Under the pieces are notes generated by a model. It was not told the DNA's origin. It did no database searches and saw nothing but the letters and a program-made list of their open reading frames with translations. From Streptomyces sp. CNQ-509 (GTDB taxonomy: Bacteria > Actinomycetota > Actinomycetes > Streptomycetales > Streptomycetaceae): a stretch of DNA of 64,000 bases. The position numbers were made by a program, and so were the translations under genes. The stretch spans positions 6,131,447 through 6,195,446 of the forward strand of contig NZ_CP011492.1 of the NCBI RefSeq assembly GCF_001011035.1. Reading direction: 5' to 3'. This document shows, piece by piece, positions 38,407 through 47,133 of the stretch (positions are counted from its first letter, which is position 1; each line of letters starts with the position of its first letter).

Positions 38407-39993
38407 GTGGACCCGGTGATCATCGTCGGGGCGGGCCCGGTCGGGCTCGCCCTGTCGTTGGCTCTGGCACGGCACGCGGTCCCCACCGTCCTCCTCGACG
38501 ACCGGCCCGCCGGCGACGCCGAGGAGGACGGCAGGCCCGCGGGACCGCGCCCGGCCCGTACCGCCGTGCTGCGCCCGCACACCACCGCGTTCCTCGACCG
38601 CCTCGGCGCCGCGGAGATCCGCGAGCACGGCGCTCCGCTCGCCGGCTGGCGCGTGCTGCGCGGCGGCCGGACACAGGTGCGGGTGGAGTTCGGCGAGGCC
38701 GCGGGCCCCGCCCCGCTGCACGTCGCCCAGTCCGCTCTGACCACCACGCTGGCGGCGCTCGCCGACAACTCCCACCACGTGGAGGTCTTCCGCGGCAGCC
38801 GGCTGACGGAGCTGACGCAGGAGCCGTACGGCGTCAACGTCCGCACCCGGGCCGGGACCTGGTGGCGCGGGAGCTGGCTCGTCGGCTGCGACGGCGCCCG
38901 TTCGACCGTGCGCAAGCTGCTGGAGGTGCCGTACGCCGGCCGCACGGCCGTCGAGCGGCACGCCGTCGCCGCGGTACGGGCCGACCTGCCCTGGACCGGC
39001 GAGGGCGTGCTGTACCGCGGCGCCCCGCGCAGCGGACCCGGCGCCGAGTGCGTCGCCAGGCCGCTCGGCGACGACCGGTGGCGGCTGGACTGGCTGCTGC
39101 CGCCGGGCGGCGGCGTCGTCACGCCGGAGGCCCTCGTCGCGCGGCTGGAGGCCACCCTGCGCGTCTGGACGGGCACCCGCCACCCCTCGTACGAACTCCT
39201 CGACACCGGCGTGCACACCGTCCACCACCGGCTCGCCCGCCGCTGGCGCCGCGGCCGCACGCTGCTCGCCGGGGACGCCGCGCACCTCGTCGGCTCGCTG
39301 GGCACCCAGCAGCTCGACGAGGGCCTCGCCGACGCCGAGAACCTCGCCTGGAAGCTCGGCCGTGTCTGGCACCAGGCAGGACGCGACGACTCCGGCGACG
39401 ACCTCGTCGACACCTATGTCACCGAGCGCCGCGGCGCCATCACCGCCCGGCTGCGCGCCGCCGACCAGGTCCGCCCGCTGCTGCGCCGTGCCGGCGGCCT
39501 CCGGGCGGCGGTGCGCGGCAAGTCGGCGGCGGAGCTGCTGACGGACGGCCACCTGGGCCGCGGCCGGATAGGCGGCCCGCCGGTGTACGCCACGGCGCCG
39601 ACGGGTCTGGACGGGGCGGTGGAGGTGGGCACAGCACCCGGCGCCCGGGTCGACGACGTCCACGTGATCGCCCCGGACGGTTGGACGGGCCGGCTCTCCG
39701 AACGGCTGGGGGGCGACCCCCTGGTGGTGCTGGTCGCCCCCGGCACCCGGGTCTGGGACCGCAGCCGCTGGATGCAGGCGGGGCTGATGCCGAAGCTGGT
39801 GCGGCTCGTGGGCGAACTCCCCGTCCGCGCCCGGCTGCTGGTCGCGGAGACCTACCCGGGCGCGGCGCCGCACACGGTCCTCTACATCCGCCCGGACGGC
39901 CATCTGATGGCCGCGCTTGCGGGGGTGCGCGAGGAGTCGATGCGGCTGTGCGCGAACCGGATGCTGGGCCGGCCTGACGACGCGGAGGAGTAG
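38407..39993 (+). CDS. FAD-dependent monooxygenase (PheA/TfdB aromatic hydroxylase type)
   Basis: 528-aa flavoprotein. The N-terminal Rossmann motif VIIVGAGPVGLALSLALA (GxGxxG), the mid-protein DG motif GCDGARSTVRKLL and the GD motif [32 protein letters not shown] together identify group A flavin hydroxylases. A C-terminal thioredoxin-like region follows, as in phenol hydroxylases and polyketide-tailoring enzymes. Substrate unknown. Note LGTQQLDEG where aromatic hydroxylases usually read GGQGMNTG, an active-site loop variation. Start GTG 38407 has GGAGG about 10 nt upstream. It stands between gluD and the convergent dapF without obvious partners. Confidence 0.85.
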   Translation: MDPVIIVGAGPVGLALSLALARHAVPTVLLDDRPAGDAEEDGRPAGPRPARTAVLRPHTTAFLDRLGAAEIREHGAPLAGWRVLRGGRTQVRVEFGEAAGPAPLHVAQSALTTTLAALADNSHHVEVFRGSRLTELTQEPYGVNVRTRAGTWWRGSWLVGCDGARSTVRKLLEVPYAGRTAVERHAVAAVRADLPWTGEGVLYRGAPRSGPGAECVARPLGDDRWRLDWLLPPGGGVVTPEALVARLEATLRVWTGTRHPSYELLDTGVHTVHHRLARRWRRGRTLLAGDAAHLVGSLGTQQLDEGLADAENLAWKLGRVWHQAGRDDSGDDLVDTYVTERRGAITARLRAADQVRPLLRRAGGLRAAVRGKSAAELLTDGHLGRGRIGGPPVYATAPTGLDGAVEVGTAPGARVDDVHVIAPDGWTGRLSERLGGDPLVVLVAPGTRVWDRSRWMQAGLMPKLVRLVGELPVRARLLVAETYPGAAPHTVLYIRPDGHLMAALAGVREESMRLCANRMLGRPDDAEE

Positions 39994-40063
39994 CCGCGCG
40001 GAGGAGCGGGGGCCGAGGAGTGGGGACCGGGGAGCGACGGGCCAGGGCAGCGGCCGCCGCCGG

Positions 40064-40930
40064 CTAGATCCAGCCGGCCGCCGTGTCGCCTTCGGCGACG
40101 ATGAGGGCCGGGCCCGTCATCTCCACCTCGCCGTCGGGCTGTTCGGTCACCACGAGGCGGCCACCGGGCACGTCCACGGTGTATGTCTCCGGGCGGCCCG
40201 TCGCCGCCGGGTCCACCCCGTCGCGGCGGGCGGCGGCGACGGCCACCGCGCACGCGCCCGTACCGCACGAGCGGGTCTCGCCCGAGCCGCGCTCGTGGAC
40301 CCGCATCGCCACGTGCCGCGGGCCGCGGTCCACGACGAACTCCACGTTCACACCCTGGGGATACGCCGACGCCGGCGCGACACCCGGCGCCTCGTACAGC
40401 CGCCCCGCGTCCGCGAGGTCGGCGACGAACGCCACCGCGTGCGGATTGCCCATGCCCACGTTGCGCGCGGGCCAGCTCCGCTCGCCCACCGTGACCGTCA
40501 CCTCGGCGTCCGGCCCGGCGGCGAGCGCCGCCCGGCCCATGCCGACCGTGATGTCGCCGTCCTTGGCCAGGTGGACCCGCCGCACCCCCGCGCGCGTGCC
40601 GACCGCCAGGTCGCCGCTCTCCACGAGACCGGCGTGCTGGAGATAGCGGGCGAAGACCCGCACCCCGTTCCCGCACATCTCGGCGACGCTGCCGTCCGCG
40701 TTGCGGTAGTCCATGAACCACTCGGCGTCGGCGGCCATCCGCCGTCCCTCCGGGTGCGCGTCGGACCGCACGACCCGCAGCAGGCCGTCACCGCCGATGC
40801 CCGCCCGGCGGTCGCAGAGCCGGGCCACGGCGGCCGGGGACAGGTCGATGAGACCGGCCGGGTCCGGGACGATCACGAAGTCGTTCTCGGTGCCGTGTCC
40901 CTTGAGGAAGTGCAGTCGCGCGGTGCTCAC
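40064..40930 (-). CDS. dapF: Diaminopimelate epimerase
   Basis: 288-aa cofactor-free racemase converting LL- to meso-diaminopimelate for lysine and peptidoglycan. Both catalytic cysteines are present: EMCGNGVRVFARYL and SCGTGACAVAVAA. The N-terminus FLKGHGTENDFV is the family signature. Start GTG 40930 begins exactly there; the frame continues open upstream. No Shine-Dalgarno is seen, but TACGAT lies 6 nt before the GTG. Lysine-pathway partners are not in the window; the position near miaA and miaB is conserved in streptomycetes. Confidence 0.95.
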   Translation of the reverse strand: MSTARLHFLKGHGTENDFVIVPDPAGLIDLSPAAVARLCDRRAGIGGDGLLRVVRSDAHPEGRRMAADAEWFMDYRNADGSVAEMCGNGVRVFARYLQHAGLVESGDLAVGTRAGVRRVHLAKDGDITVGMGRAALAAGPDAEVTVTVGERSWPARNVGMGNPHAVAFVADLADAGRLYEAPGVAPASAYPQGVNVEFVVDRGPRHVAMRVHERGSGETRSCGTGACAVAVAAARRDGVDPAATGRPETYTVDVPGGRLVVTEQPDGEVEMTGPALIVAEGDTAAGWI

Positions 40931-40936
40931 TCTGTG

Positions 40937-40942
40937 ATCGTA
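40937..40942 (-). promoter_or_regulatory. candidate -10 element for leaderless dapF mRNA
   Basis: On the minus strand TACGAT is followed by six bases and the GTG start. No Shine-Dalgarno is present. Confidence 0.5.
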
Positions 40943-40998
40943 ACCGTCCGCGCCGACAACGCCCCGGCGACGGGGTGGGACCGGGCTCCGGGCGCCGG

Positions 40999-41457
40999 TC
41001 AGCCCAGCCGGGCCACCCGCCAGACGGCCAGCGCGACGACCGCCGCCACCGCCACCGCGTACAGCAGCGCGATCCGCCAGTCCGCCCGCCGCCCCGAGCC
41101 GCGCCGCGGCAGCCCCGGCAGCGCGAGACCCACCCGGCGCGCGGCCATCATGGCCCAGCCGGCGGCACAGCAACTGATGAGCAGGCCGAGCATCGCGACG
41201 ACGGGACCGCCGCCGCCGAACTCGAAGGCCAGCGGGAACGCGAACATCAGCGAGCCCAGCGCGGCCAGCGCGACGATGGGGGCGAGCTGCCAGAAGCGGA
41301 GCAGCCGCGGCGGGCGCAGCTCGCGGAAGGACTCCTGGCCCACAGGCTCCGGCGCGTCGGTGAGATCCCCCGCGAGGTCGTCCGCGGGCTCTGCCACGGG
41401 CCCGGCGATCCGGTCGTCCCGCGGCTCCCGTCGACTGTCACGAGGGCTGGCCTCCAT
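40999..41457 (-). CDS. Small membrane protein of unknown function
   Basis: 152-aa protein. A charged, disordered N-terminal third (EPRDDRIAGPVAEPADDLAG) precedes three or so membrane helices (FWQLAPIVALAALGSLMFAF, GPVVAMLGLLISCCAAGWAMM, WRIALLYAVAVAAVVALAVW). I do not recognise a family. GGGAGGGC lies upstream of both GTG 41463 and ATG 41457; ATG is chosen for better spacing. It lies between dapF and miaA on the same strand and may be read through from miaA. Confidence 0.7.
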   Translation of the reverse strand: MEASPRDSRREPRDDRIAGPVAEPADDLAGDLTDAPEPVGQESFRELRPPRLLRFWQLAPIVALAALGSLMFAFPLAFEFGGGGPVVAMLGLLISCCAAGWAMMAARRVGLALPGLPRRGSGRRADWRIALLYAVAVAAVVALAVWRVARLG

Positions 41458-41570
41458 AGCCACGTGCCCTCCCAACCTCCGGCGACTTTCAGGCTTCCCA
41501 GCTCGTCTCGATGATGGCACGGCGGGGAACACCCGCAGTGCCACCGAGGCGTCCCGATGCCATGACGTGA

Positions 41571-42509
41571 TCAGCCTGTGACCGACCGTTCGAGTAGGTC
41601 ACACGCGGTGTCCGGAAGACGGTCACGGTCGGCCTCCGAGCCGCTGATCCAGTGCACGCGCGCGTCGCGCCGGAACCACGTCTCCTGCCGCCGCGCGAAC
41701 CTCCGGGTGGCTCCCACGGTCTCGTCCCGGGCCTCCGCTTCCGTGCACTCGCCGGCGAGGAACGCCAGCACCTGCTGGTACCCCAGGGCCCTGGCGGCGG
41801 TACGGCCCTCACGCAGCCCTTCCGCTTCCAGCCGCCGCACCTCGTCCACCAGACCGGCCCGCCACATCCGGTGCACACGCCGCTCGATCCGGTCCGCCAG
41901 TTCCGGCCGCGGCACGGCGATGCCGATCTGGACGGTGTCGTAGACCGACTCGTGCGCCGGGAGGTTGGCCGTGAAGGGGCGGCCGGTCAGCTCGATCACC
42001 TCCAGGGCCCGGACGATCCGGCGGCCGTTGCCCGGCAGGATCGCGGCGGCGGCGTCCGGGTCGGCGGCGGCCAGGCGCGCGTGCAGCGGCGCCGGCCCCG
42101 CGGCCGCCAGCTCCGCCTCCAGGCGGGCGCGGACGGCGGGGTCGGTGCCGGGGAAGTCCATCGCGTCGACGGCCCCGCGCACGTACAGCCCGGAGCCGCC
42201 GACGAGCACCGCGGTGCGGCCGAGGGCGCCGAGCCGGTCGATCTCGGCGCGGGCCAGGCGCTGGTACGCGGCGACGCTGGCGGTCTCCGTGACGTCCCAC
42301 ACGTCGAGCAGGTGGTGCGGCACGCCCTGCCTCTCCGCGGGCGTCAGTTTGGCCGTGCCGATGTTCATCCCCCGGTAGAGCTGCATCGAGTCGGCGTTGA
42401 CGATCTCGCCGCCGAGCCGCCGGGCGAGCGCGATCCCGAGCTCGGACTTGCCGGTGGCCGTGGCCCCGACGACCGCGACGACCTGGGGACGGGGGGTGGT
42501 CTCTGTCAC
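41571..42509 (-). CDS. miaA: tRNA dimethylallyltransferase
   Basis: 312-aa enzyme that prenylates A37 of tRNAs reading UNN codons, the substrate of MiaB encoded nearby. P-loop VGATATGKSELG, then IVNADSMQLYRGMNIGTAK, PHHLLDVWDVTE, VGGSGLYVRG and the C-terminal ALGYQQ and FARRQETWFRRD are all family blocks. Start GTG 42509 places the P-loop near residue 15 as usual. This modification matters for TTA decoding by the bldA tRNA, relevant to the TTA codon in the RSH gene downstream. Confidence 0.95.
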   Translation of the reverse strand: MTETTPRPQVVAVVGATATGKSELGIALARRLGGEIVNADSMQLYRGMNIGTAKLTPAERQGVPHHLLDVWDVTETASVAAYQRLARAEIDRLGALGRTAVLVGGSGLYVRGAVDAMDFPGTDPAVRARLEAELAAAGPAPLHARLAAADPDAAAAILPGNGRRIVRALEVIELTGRPFTANLPAHESVYDTVQIGIAVPRPELADRIERRVHRMWRAGLVDEVRRLEAEGLREGRTAARALGYQQVLAFLAGECTEAEARDETVGATRRFARRQETWFRRDARVHWISGSEADRDRLPDTACDLLERSVTG

Positions 42510-42689
42510 GCGGCAAGTCTCGCAAACAACGGGACACCCCTCGAACGAGGGACGTAACGCGGTGTCCTCGGGGTCGTTTCCCGTTCCGAGGTTCCGAACG
42601 CCGGTTTACGGACCGGGCCCCCGGGCGGCGCAATGAGCCGCTCCGGACGGCGCGGAATTTCGCCCACACGAGTCAGTTATGGAGTAGAG

Positions 42690-42926
42690 ATGGGCGTTTT
42701 TGCCAAGCTTCTTCGTCGCGGCGGATCGAGCGGGGAGGGGCAGGCCGCCAAGGAGCCGGCGCCCGCCGCGGAACCGCCGGCCGGGGAGGCCGCGGCGACC
42801 GCGGCGCAGCCGGAGGCCCCTGGGGAGCCGGCGAACGCGGAGGCCGCGGCCCCCGCGGGGATCCCGAAGCAGCAGTCGGCCGAGGGGGCTGCGGACAGTG
42901 ACGCGGGCGACGAGGCCCGCAAGTAG
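42690..42926 (+). CDS. Small Ala/Glu-rich conserved protein, unknown function
   Basis: 78-aa protein starting MGVFAKLLRRGG, with an Ala/Pro/Glu-rich low-complexity middle and a C-terminal block IPKQQSAEGAADSDAGDEAR. From memory, similar small proteins with conserved ends occur at this position, divergent from miaA, in streptomycetes and are sometimes labelled gliding-motility proteins without evidence. Start ATG 42690 has GGAG upstream. A basic amphipathic N-terminus could bind membrane. Function not assigned. Confidence 0.75.
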   Translation: MGVFAKLLRRGGSSGEGQAAKEPAPAAEPPAGEAAATAAQPEAPGEPANAEAAAPAGIPKQQSAEGAADSDAGDEARK

Positions 42927-42942
42927 GACCCTGGGGGCGCGC

Positions 42943-42958
42943 GGCCCCGTACGGGGCC
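42943..42958. terminator. GC palindrome between convergent genes, possible bidirectional terminator
   Basis: GGCCCCGTACGGGGCC is a perfect 16-bp palindrome placed between the stop of the small protein (42926) and the stop of the convergent LigB-like gene (42990). Confidence 0.45.
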
Positions 42959-42989
42959 CGCGGCCTCCGGGCCGCCGCGGCGGCGGCCG

Positions 42990-43712
42990 TCAGGACCAGG
43001 TGGCGACGAAGTAACCCACGCCGTACGGCGCCTCGTTGTACAGAAGTGCTCCGCGCAGGGCGGCGCTCTCCGCCGCGCCCGCGGCGACCTGCCAGCCGGC
43101 GCGGCCCGCGGCCTGCAGCTCCGCGGCCAGCTCCGCGTCCAGCGCCGCCAGGGCGGCGGCGTCCGCGGCGCCGAGCGCGCGGGCCGCCGCGGCGTCGAAG
43201 CCGGCCGCGCGCTCGTCGTAGTAGCCGGGGGCCTTCTGCGTACGGCGCGCACTGCCGTCGCCCAGCACCAGCAGCGCCACCCGCCCGGCCTTCGCGGCGA
43301 TCTCCCGGCCCGCCGCCGCGCAGCGCTCGCCCGCCAGCGGCTCGCCGACGCCCAGCCCTTCCACGGGGGCGCCGTTCCACTCCGCCCGCTCCAGCAGCCA
43401 GGCGCCCACCGCGAGCGACGGCGGCAGCTCCCGTCCGCCGGGATCCCGCTCCGCGTCGCCGGCCGGCCCGAGCCGTACCGCGAGATCCACCCCGTAGCCC
43501 CGGAACGACCCCTCGGCCCCCTGCGGATACGGGCCCCGCCCGGACTCCGCCGCGGGCCCGACGACGACCAGCAGGTCCGGCCGCGCCGCCGCCAGCACCC
43601 CCACGGCGTCCATACACGCCGCTCTGAGCGCCTCCAGCTCGTGGGCGGCACCAGCGGCCACCTCGGGCACCAGCAGGGGCGGACACGGGCAGCAGGCGGC
43701 GGCGACGAGCAT
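42990..43712 (-). CDS. LigB/class III extradiol dioxygenase-fold protein, probably non-catalytic
   Basis: 240-aa cytosolic protein. The opening MLVAAACCPCPPLLVPEVAAGAAHELEAL and RPDLLVVVGPAAESG follow the class III extradiol (LigB/MEMO-like) fold pattern. Active members bind iron with two His and one Glu, usually starting from an HP motif in the first strand. Here that place reads CPCPP, and the whole protein has a single His, so the metal site appears lost. It is a conserved neighbour of miaA and miaB. A -10-like TAGGCT sits 7 nt before the ATG. Role unknown. Confidence 0.75.
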   Translation of the reverse strand: MLVAAACCPCPPLLVPEVAAGAAHELEALRAACMDAVGVLAAARPDLLVVVGPAAESGRGPYPQGAEGSFRGYGVDLAVRLGPAGDAERDPGGRELPPSLAVGAWLLERAEWNGAPVEGLGVGEPLAGERCAAAGREIAAKAGRVALLVLGDGSARRTQKAPGYYDERAAGFDAAAARALGAADAAALAALDAELAAELQAAGRAGWQVAAGAAESAALRGALLYNEAPYGVGYFVATWS

Positions 43713-43719
43713 GAGCCGC

Positions 43720-43725
43720 AGCCTA
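43720..43725 (-). promoter_or_regulatory. candidate -10 element for leaderless LigB-like mRNA
   Basis: On the minus strand TAGGCT is followed by 7 nt and the ATG at 43712; no Shine-Dalgarno is seen. Confidence 0.45.
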
Positions 43726-43871
43726 GCCGCCCCGGCTCCGGCGTCCGGCGCGTCCGGCGATCACGGCAGGGACGTCCCCGGGAGCTGCCCTGCGCGCGCG
43801 TACGTCGCACGCGGCGACAGCGGACCGGGCGTACGGGAATCAGGGCTTCCGGGCGCACCCGTCGGAGCCGG

Positions 43872-45380
43872 TCAGTGCGCCGCGCAGCCCTGCGCCGCCG
43901 GCAGCGGATCCGGGACGCCCACCTTCGGCAGGCCCAGCAGCACGCCCGTGCCGCCCGCGTCGGGAGCCGCCTGCCGCGCCGCCCAGGCGTCGCCGGAGCG
44001 CGTGCGGCGTACCGCCCGCGGCGGGGCCTCCGCCAGCAGGTGGTGCGGCGCCGCATACGTGATCTCGACCGTCGCCATGTCGCCCGGCCGCACAGGATCC
44101 TCCGGCCGCGCGAAGTGCACCAGCCGGTTGTCGGGCGCCCGTCCCGACAGCCGCCGCGTGGCGCCGTCCTTGCGGCCCTCGCCCTCGGCGACCATGACCT
44201 CCAGCACCCGGCCGACCTGTTTCCTGTTCTCGCCCCAGGAGATGTCCTCCTGGAGGGCGACCAGCCGCTCGTACCGCTCCTGCACGACCGCTTTGGGCAC
44301 CTGCCCCGCCATCTCCGCCGCCGGCGTCCCCGGCCGCTTGGAGTACTGGAAGGTGAACGCCTGCGCGAAGCGCGCCTCGCGCACCACGTGCAGCGTCTGC
44401 TCGAAGTCCGCCTCGGTCTCGCCGGGGAAGCCCACGATGATGTCCGTGGTGATCGCCGCGTCCGGGATCGCGGCCCGTACCTTCTCGATGATCCCCAGGT
44501 ACCGCTCCTGCCGGTACGAGCGCCGCATCGCGCGCAGCACCGTGTCCGAGCCGGACTGCAGCGGCATGTGCAACTGCGGCATCACATTCGGCGTCTCGGC
44601 CATGGCCTCGATCACGTCGTCGGTGAAGTCCCGCGGATGCGGTGAGGTGAAGCGCACCCGCTCCAGGCCCTCGATCCGCCCGCAGGCCCGCAGCAGCTTC
44701 CCGAACGCCTGCCGGTCGCCGATGTCGGACCCGTACGCGTTGACGTTCTGCCCCAGCAGCGTGATCTCGCTGACGCCTTCGGACACCAGCGCCTCGACCT
44801 CGGCGAGGATGTCGCCGCTGCGGCGGTCCTTCTCCTTGCCGCGCAGCGCCGGGACGATGCAGAAGGTGCAGGTGTTGTTGCACCCGACGGAGACCGAGAC
44901 CCACGCGGCGTACGGGCTCTCCCGCCGCGTCGGCAGCGTGGAGGGGAACGCCTCCAGGGACTCGGCGATCTCGACCTGCGCCTCGCGGGCCACCCGCGCG
45001 CGCTCCAGCAGCACCGGCAGCTTGCCGACGTTGTGCGTGCCGAAGACCACGTCGACGTACGGGGCGCGGCTCACGATCGTGTCGCGGTCCTTCTGCGCGA
45101 GGCAGCCGCCGACCGCGATCTGCATGCCGGGCTTCGCGGCCTTCTTCGGCGCGAGCTGGCCGAGGTTGCCGTACAGCCGGTTGTCGGCGTTCTCCCGTAC
45201 CGCGCAGGTGTTGAACACGACCACGTCCGCGGTGCCGGCGTCCGGCTCCGCGCGGACGTAGCCCGCCTCCTCAAGCAGCCCCGACATCCGTTCGCTGTCG
45301 TGGACGTTCATCTGGCAACCGAACGTCCTGACCTCGTACGTGCGCGGCTGTGCGACTTCCTCGGGCATGCCAGCGATCAT
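43872..45380 (-). CDS. miaB: tRNA-2-methylthio-N6-dimethylallyladenosine synthase MiaB
   Basis: 502-aa radical-SAM methylthiotransferase acting on the i6A37 made by MiaA. UPF0004 cysteines C22, C59 and C93; radical-SAM cysteines C167, C171 and C174 in [17 protein letters not shown] domain near residues 375-440. [15 protein letters not shown] identifies MiaB rather than RimO. The last ~60 residues are an Ala/Pro/Arg-rich extension absent from most bacterial homologues. Start ATG 45380; ATG 45368 is an alternative. It follows hflX by 74 nt on the same strand. Confidence 0.94.
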   Translation of the reverse strand: MIAGMPEEVAQPRTYEVRTFGCQMNVHDSERMSGLLEEAGYVRAEPDAGTADVVVFNTCAVRENADNRLYGNLGQLAPKKAAKPGMQIAVGGCLAQKDRDTIVSRAPYVDVVFGTHNVGKLPVLLERARVAREAQVEIAESLEAFPSTLPTRRESPYAAWVSVSVGCNNTCTFCIVPALRGKEKDRRSGDILAEVEALVSEGVSEITLLGQNVNAYGSDIGDRQAFGKLLRACGRIEGLERVRFTSPHPRDFTDDVIEAMAETPNVMPQLHMPLQSGSDTVLRAMRRSYRQERYLGIIEKVRAAIPDAAITTDIIVGFPGETEADFEQTLHVVREARFAQAFTFQYSKRPGTPAAEMAGQVPKAVVQERYERLVALQEDISWGENRKQVGRVLEVMVAEGEGRKDGATRRLSGRAPDNRLVHFARPEDPVRPGDMATVEITYAAPHHLLAEAPPRAVRRTRSGDAWAARQAAPDAGGTGVLLGLPKVGVPDPLPAAQGCAAH

Positions 45381-45454
45381 CCAAACGGCGACGGGGGTTC
45401 ACGGACGGGCCGCCGGGGCGGCCCGTCCGTCAGTCTACGACTTCGGCGACCGCC

Positions 45455-46951
45455 TCAGTCGGCCTGTCCCGCGGGGGCGTACCGCCTCAGCTCGGCGGCC
45501 AGTTCCTCGTGGACCAGGGCCTTGAGCAGCGTGCCCGCGGCGATGTGCTCCTCCACGAGCACCTCGCCCTCGTCGTGCACGCGCGAGACGAGCCCGCCCT
45601 TCGTGTACGGCACGACGGCCTCGATCTCGACCTGCGGGCGCGGCAGCTCCACGTCGATGAGCGCCTTCAGCTCCTCGATGCCCTCGCCGGTCGACGCCGA
45701 GACCGCGATCGCCCGCGGCTCGATGCGCAGCAGCCGGCGGAGCACGTCCGGGTCCGCGATGTCCGCCTTGTTGATCACCACGATCTCGGGCACGGACGTC
45801 GCGCCCACGTCGCGGATCACCTCGCGCACGCTGACGAGCTGCTCCTCGGGCGCCGGGTGGGACCCGTCGACCACGTGCAGGATCAGGTCGGCGTCGCCGA
45901 CCTCCTCCATGGTGGAGCGGAACGCCTCGACGAGGTGGTGCGGCAGGTGCCGTACGAAGCCGACCGTGTCCGCCAGCGTGTAGAGCCGGCCGCTGGGTGT
46001 CTCCGCCCTGCGCACGGTCGGGTCGAGGGTGGCGAACAGCGCGTTCTCCACCAGCACGCCCGCGCCCGTGAGCCGGTTGAGCAGCGAGGACTTGCCCGCG
46101 TTCGTGTAGCCGGCGATGGCCGCCGACGGCACCTTGTGCCGCTTGCGCTCCTGCCGCTTGACGTCCCGGCCGGTCTTCATGTCCGCGATCTCCCGGCGGA
46201 GCTTCGCCATCTTCTCGCGGATGCGCCGCCGGTCCGTTTCGATCTTCGTCTCACCGGGGCCGCGGGTGGCCATGCCGCCGCCCGCCGAGCCCGAGCCGCC
46301 GCCGCCCATCTGCCGGGACAGCGACTGCCCCCAGCCGCGCAGCCGCGGCAGCATGTACTGCATCTGCGCGAGCGCGACCTGCGCCTTGCCCTCGCGGGAC
46401 TTGGCGTGCTGGGCGAAGATGTCGAGGATCAGCGCGGTGCGGTCCACGACCTTGACCTTGACGACGTCTTCGAGGTGGATGAGCTGGCCGGGGCTCAGCT
46501 CACCGTCGCAGACGACCGTGTCGGCCGCGGTCTCGACCACGATGTCGCGCAGCTCCAGCGCCTTGCCGGAGCCGATGTACGTCGCGGGGTCGGGCTTCTC
46601 GCGGCGCTGCACCACGCCGTCGAGCACGAGCGCACCGGCCGTCTCGGCGAGCGCCGCCAGCTCCGCCAGCGAGTTCTCGGCCTCCTGGGCCGTACCGGAG
46701 GTCCACACGCCGACGAGCACGACCCGCTCCAGCCGGAGCTGCCGGTACTCGACCTCGGTGACGTCCTCCAGCTCGGTCGACAGACCGACGACGCGGCGCA
46801 GCGCCGCGCGGTCCTCGCGGTCGAACTGATCGCCGTCGCGATCGGCGTCGGATCCGGCACTCCACGCGGCTTCGGCTTCCATGAGGGCGTCGGCACGCAG
46901 GCCTTCCGGGAGACGCTGATCGTCTTGGGGAAGGTGGGTGGGAGAAGTCAT
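45455..46951 (-). CDS. hflX: GTPase HflX
   Basis: 498-aa ribosome-associated GTPase that splits stalled or stressed ribosomes. The N-terminal HflX domain includes LVLDGVVQRREKPDPATYIG and SGKALEL. A Gly-rich stretch (QMGGGGSGSAGGGMATRGPG) leads into the basic coiled region ETKIETDRRRIREKMAKLRR. The G domain has G1 GYTNAGKSSLLN, G3 DTVGF and G4 NKAD. Start ATG 46951 follows AAGGA. Acidic N-terminal ~50 residues are extra relative to E. coli. It is grouped with miaB and miaA, as hflX and miaA are in many bacteria. Confidence 0.95.
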   Translation of the reverse strand: MTSPTHLPQDDQRLPEGLRADALMEAEAAWSAGSDADRDGDQFDREDRAALRRVVGLSTELEDVTEVEYRQLRLERVVLVGVWTSGTAQEAENSLAELAALAETAGALVLDGVVQRREKPDPATYIGSGKALELRDIVVETAADTVVCDGELSPGQLIHLEDVVKVKVVDRTALILDIFAQHAKSREGKAQVALAQMQYMLPRLRGWGQSLSRQMGGGGSGSAGGGMATRGPGETKIETDRRRIREKMAKLRREIADMKTGRDVKRQERKRHKVPSAAIAGYTNAGKSSLLNRLTGAGVLVENALFATLDPTVRRAETPSGRLYTLADTVGFVRHLPHHLVEAFRSTMEEVGDADLILHVVDGSHPAPEEQLVSVREVIRDVGATSVPEIVVINKADIADPDVLRRLLRIEPRAIAVSASTGEGIEELKALIDVELPRPQVEIEAVVPYTKGGLVSRVHDEGEVLVEEHIAAGTLLKALVHEELAAELRRYAPAGQAD

Positions 46952-47084
46952 CGGATCCTTGTCTGTGAGAGCGGTTCTCTGCTTCTGCGACAACGCCCCG
47001 CAGACCCGGAGGATTCCCCGCACGGCGGGCGTCGTGGCATCCACGATGGTCGCACGCTGCCGCACGGGCGTCACCCGCTTTACC

Positions 47085-47125
47085 GCCCGCGGGGGCCCGC
47101 GGGACGCCCCGGCGGGCCCGCGGGC
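47085..47125 (-). terminator. GC hairpin after the M1 peptidase gene
   Basis: GCCCGCGGG (47085-47093) and CCCGCGGGC (47117-47125) form a 9-bp stem with further pairing inside the loop. It begins just past the peptidase stop on the minus strand, ahead of hflX. Confidence 0.5.
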
Positions 47126-47133
47126 ACGGCGGC

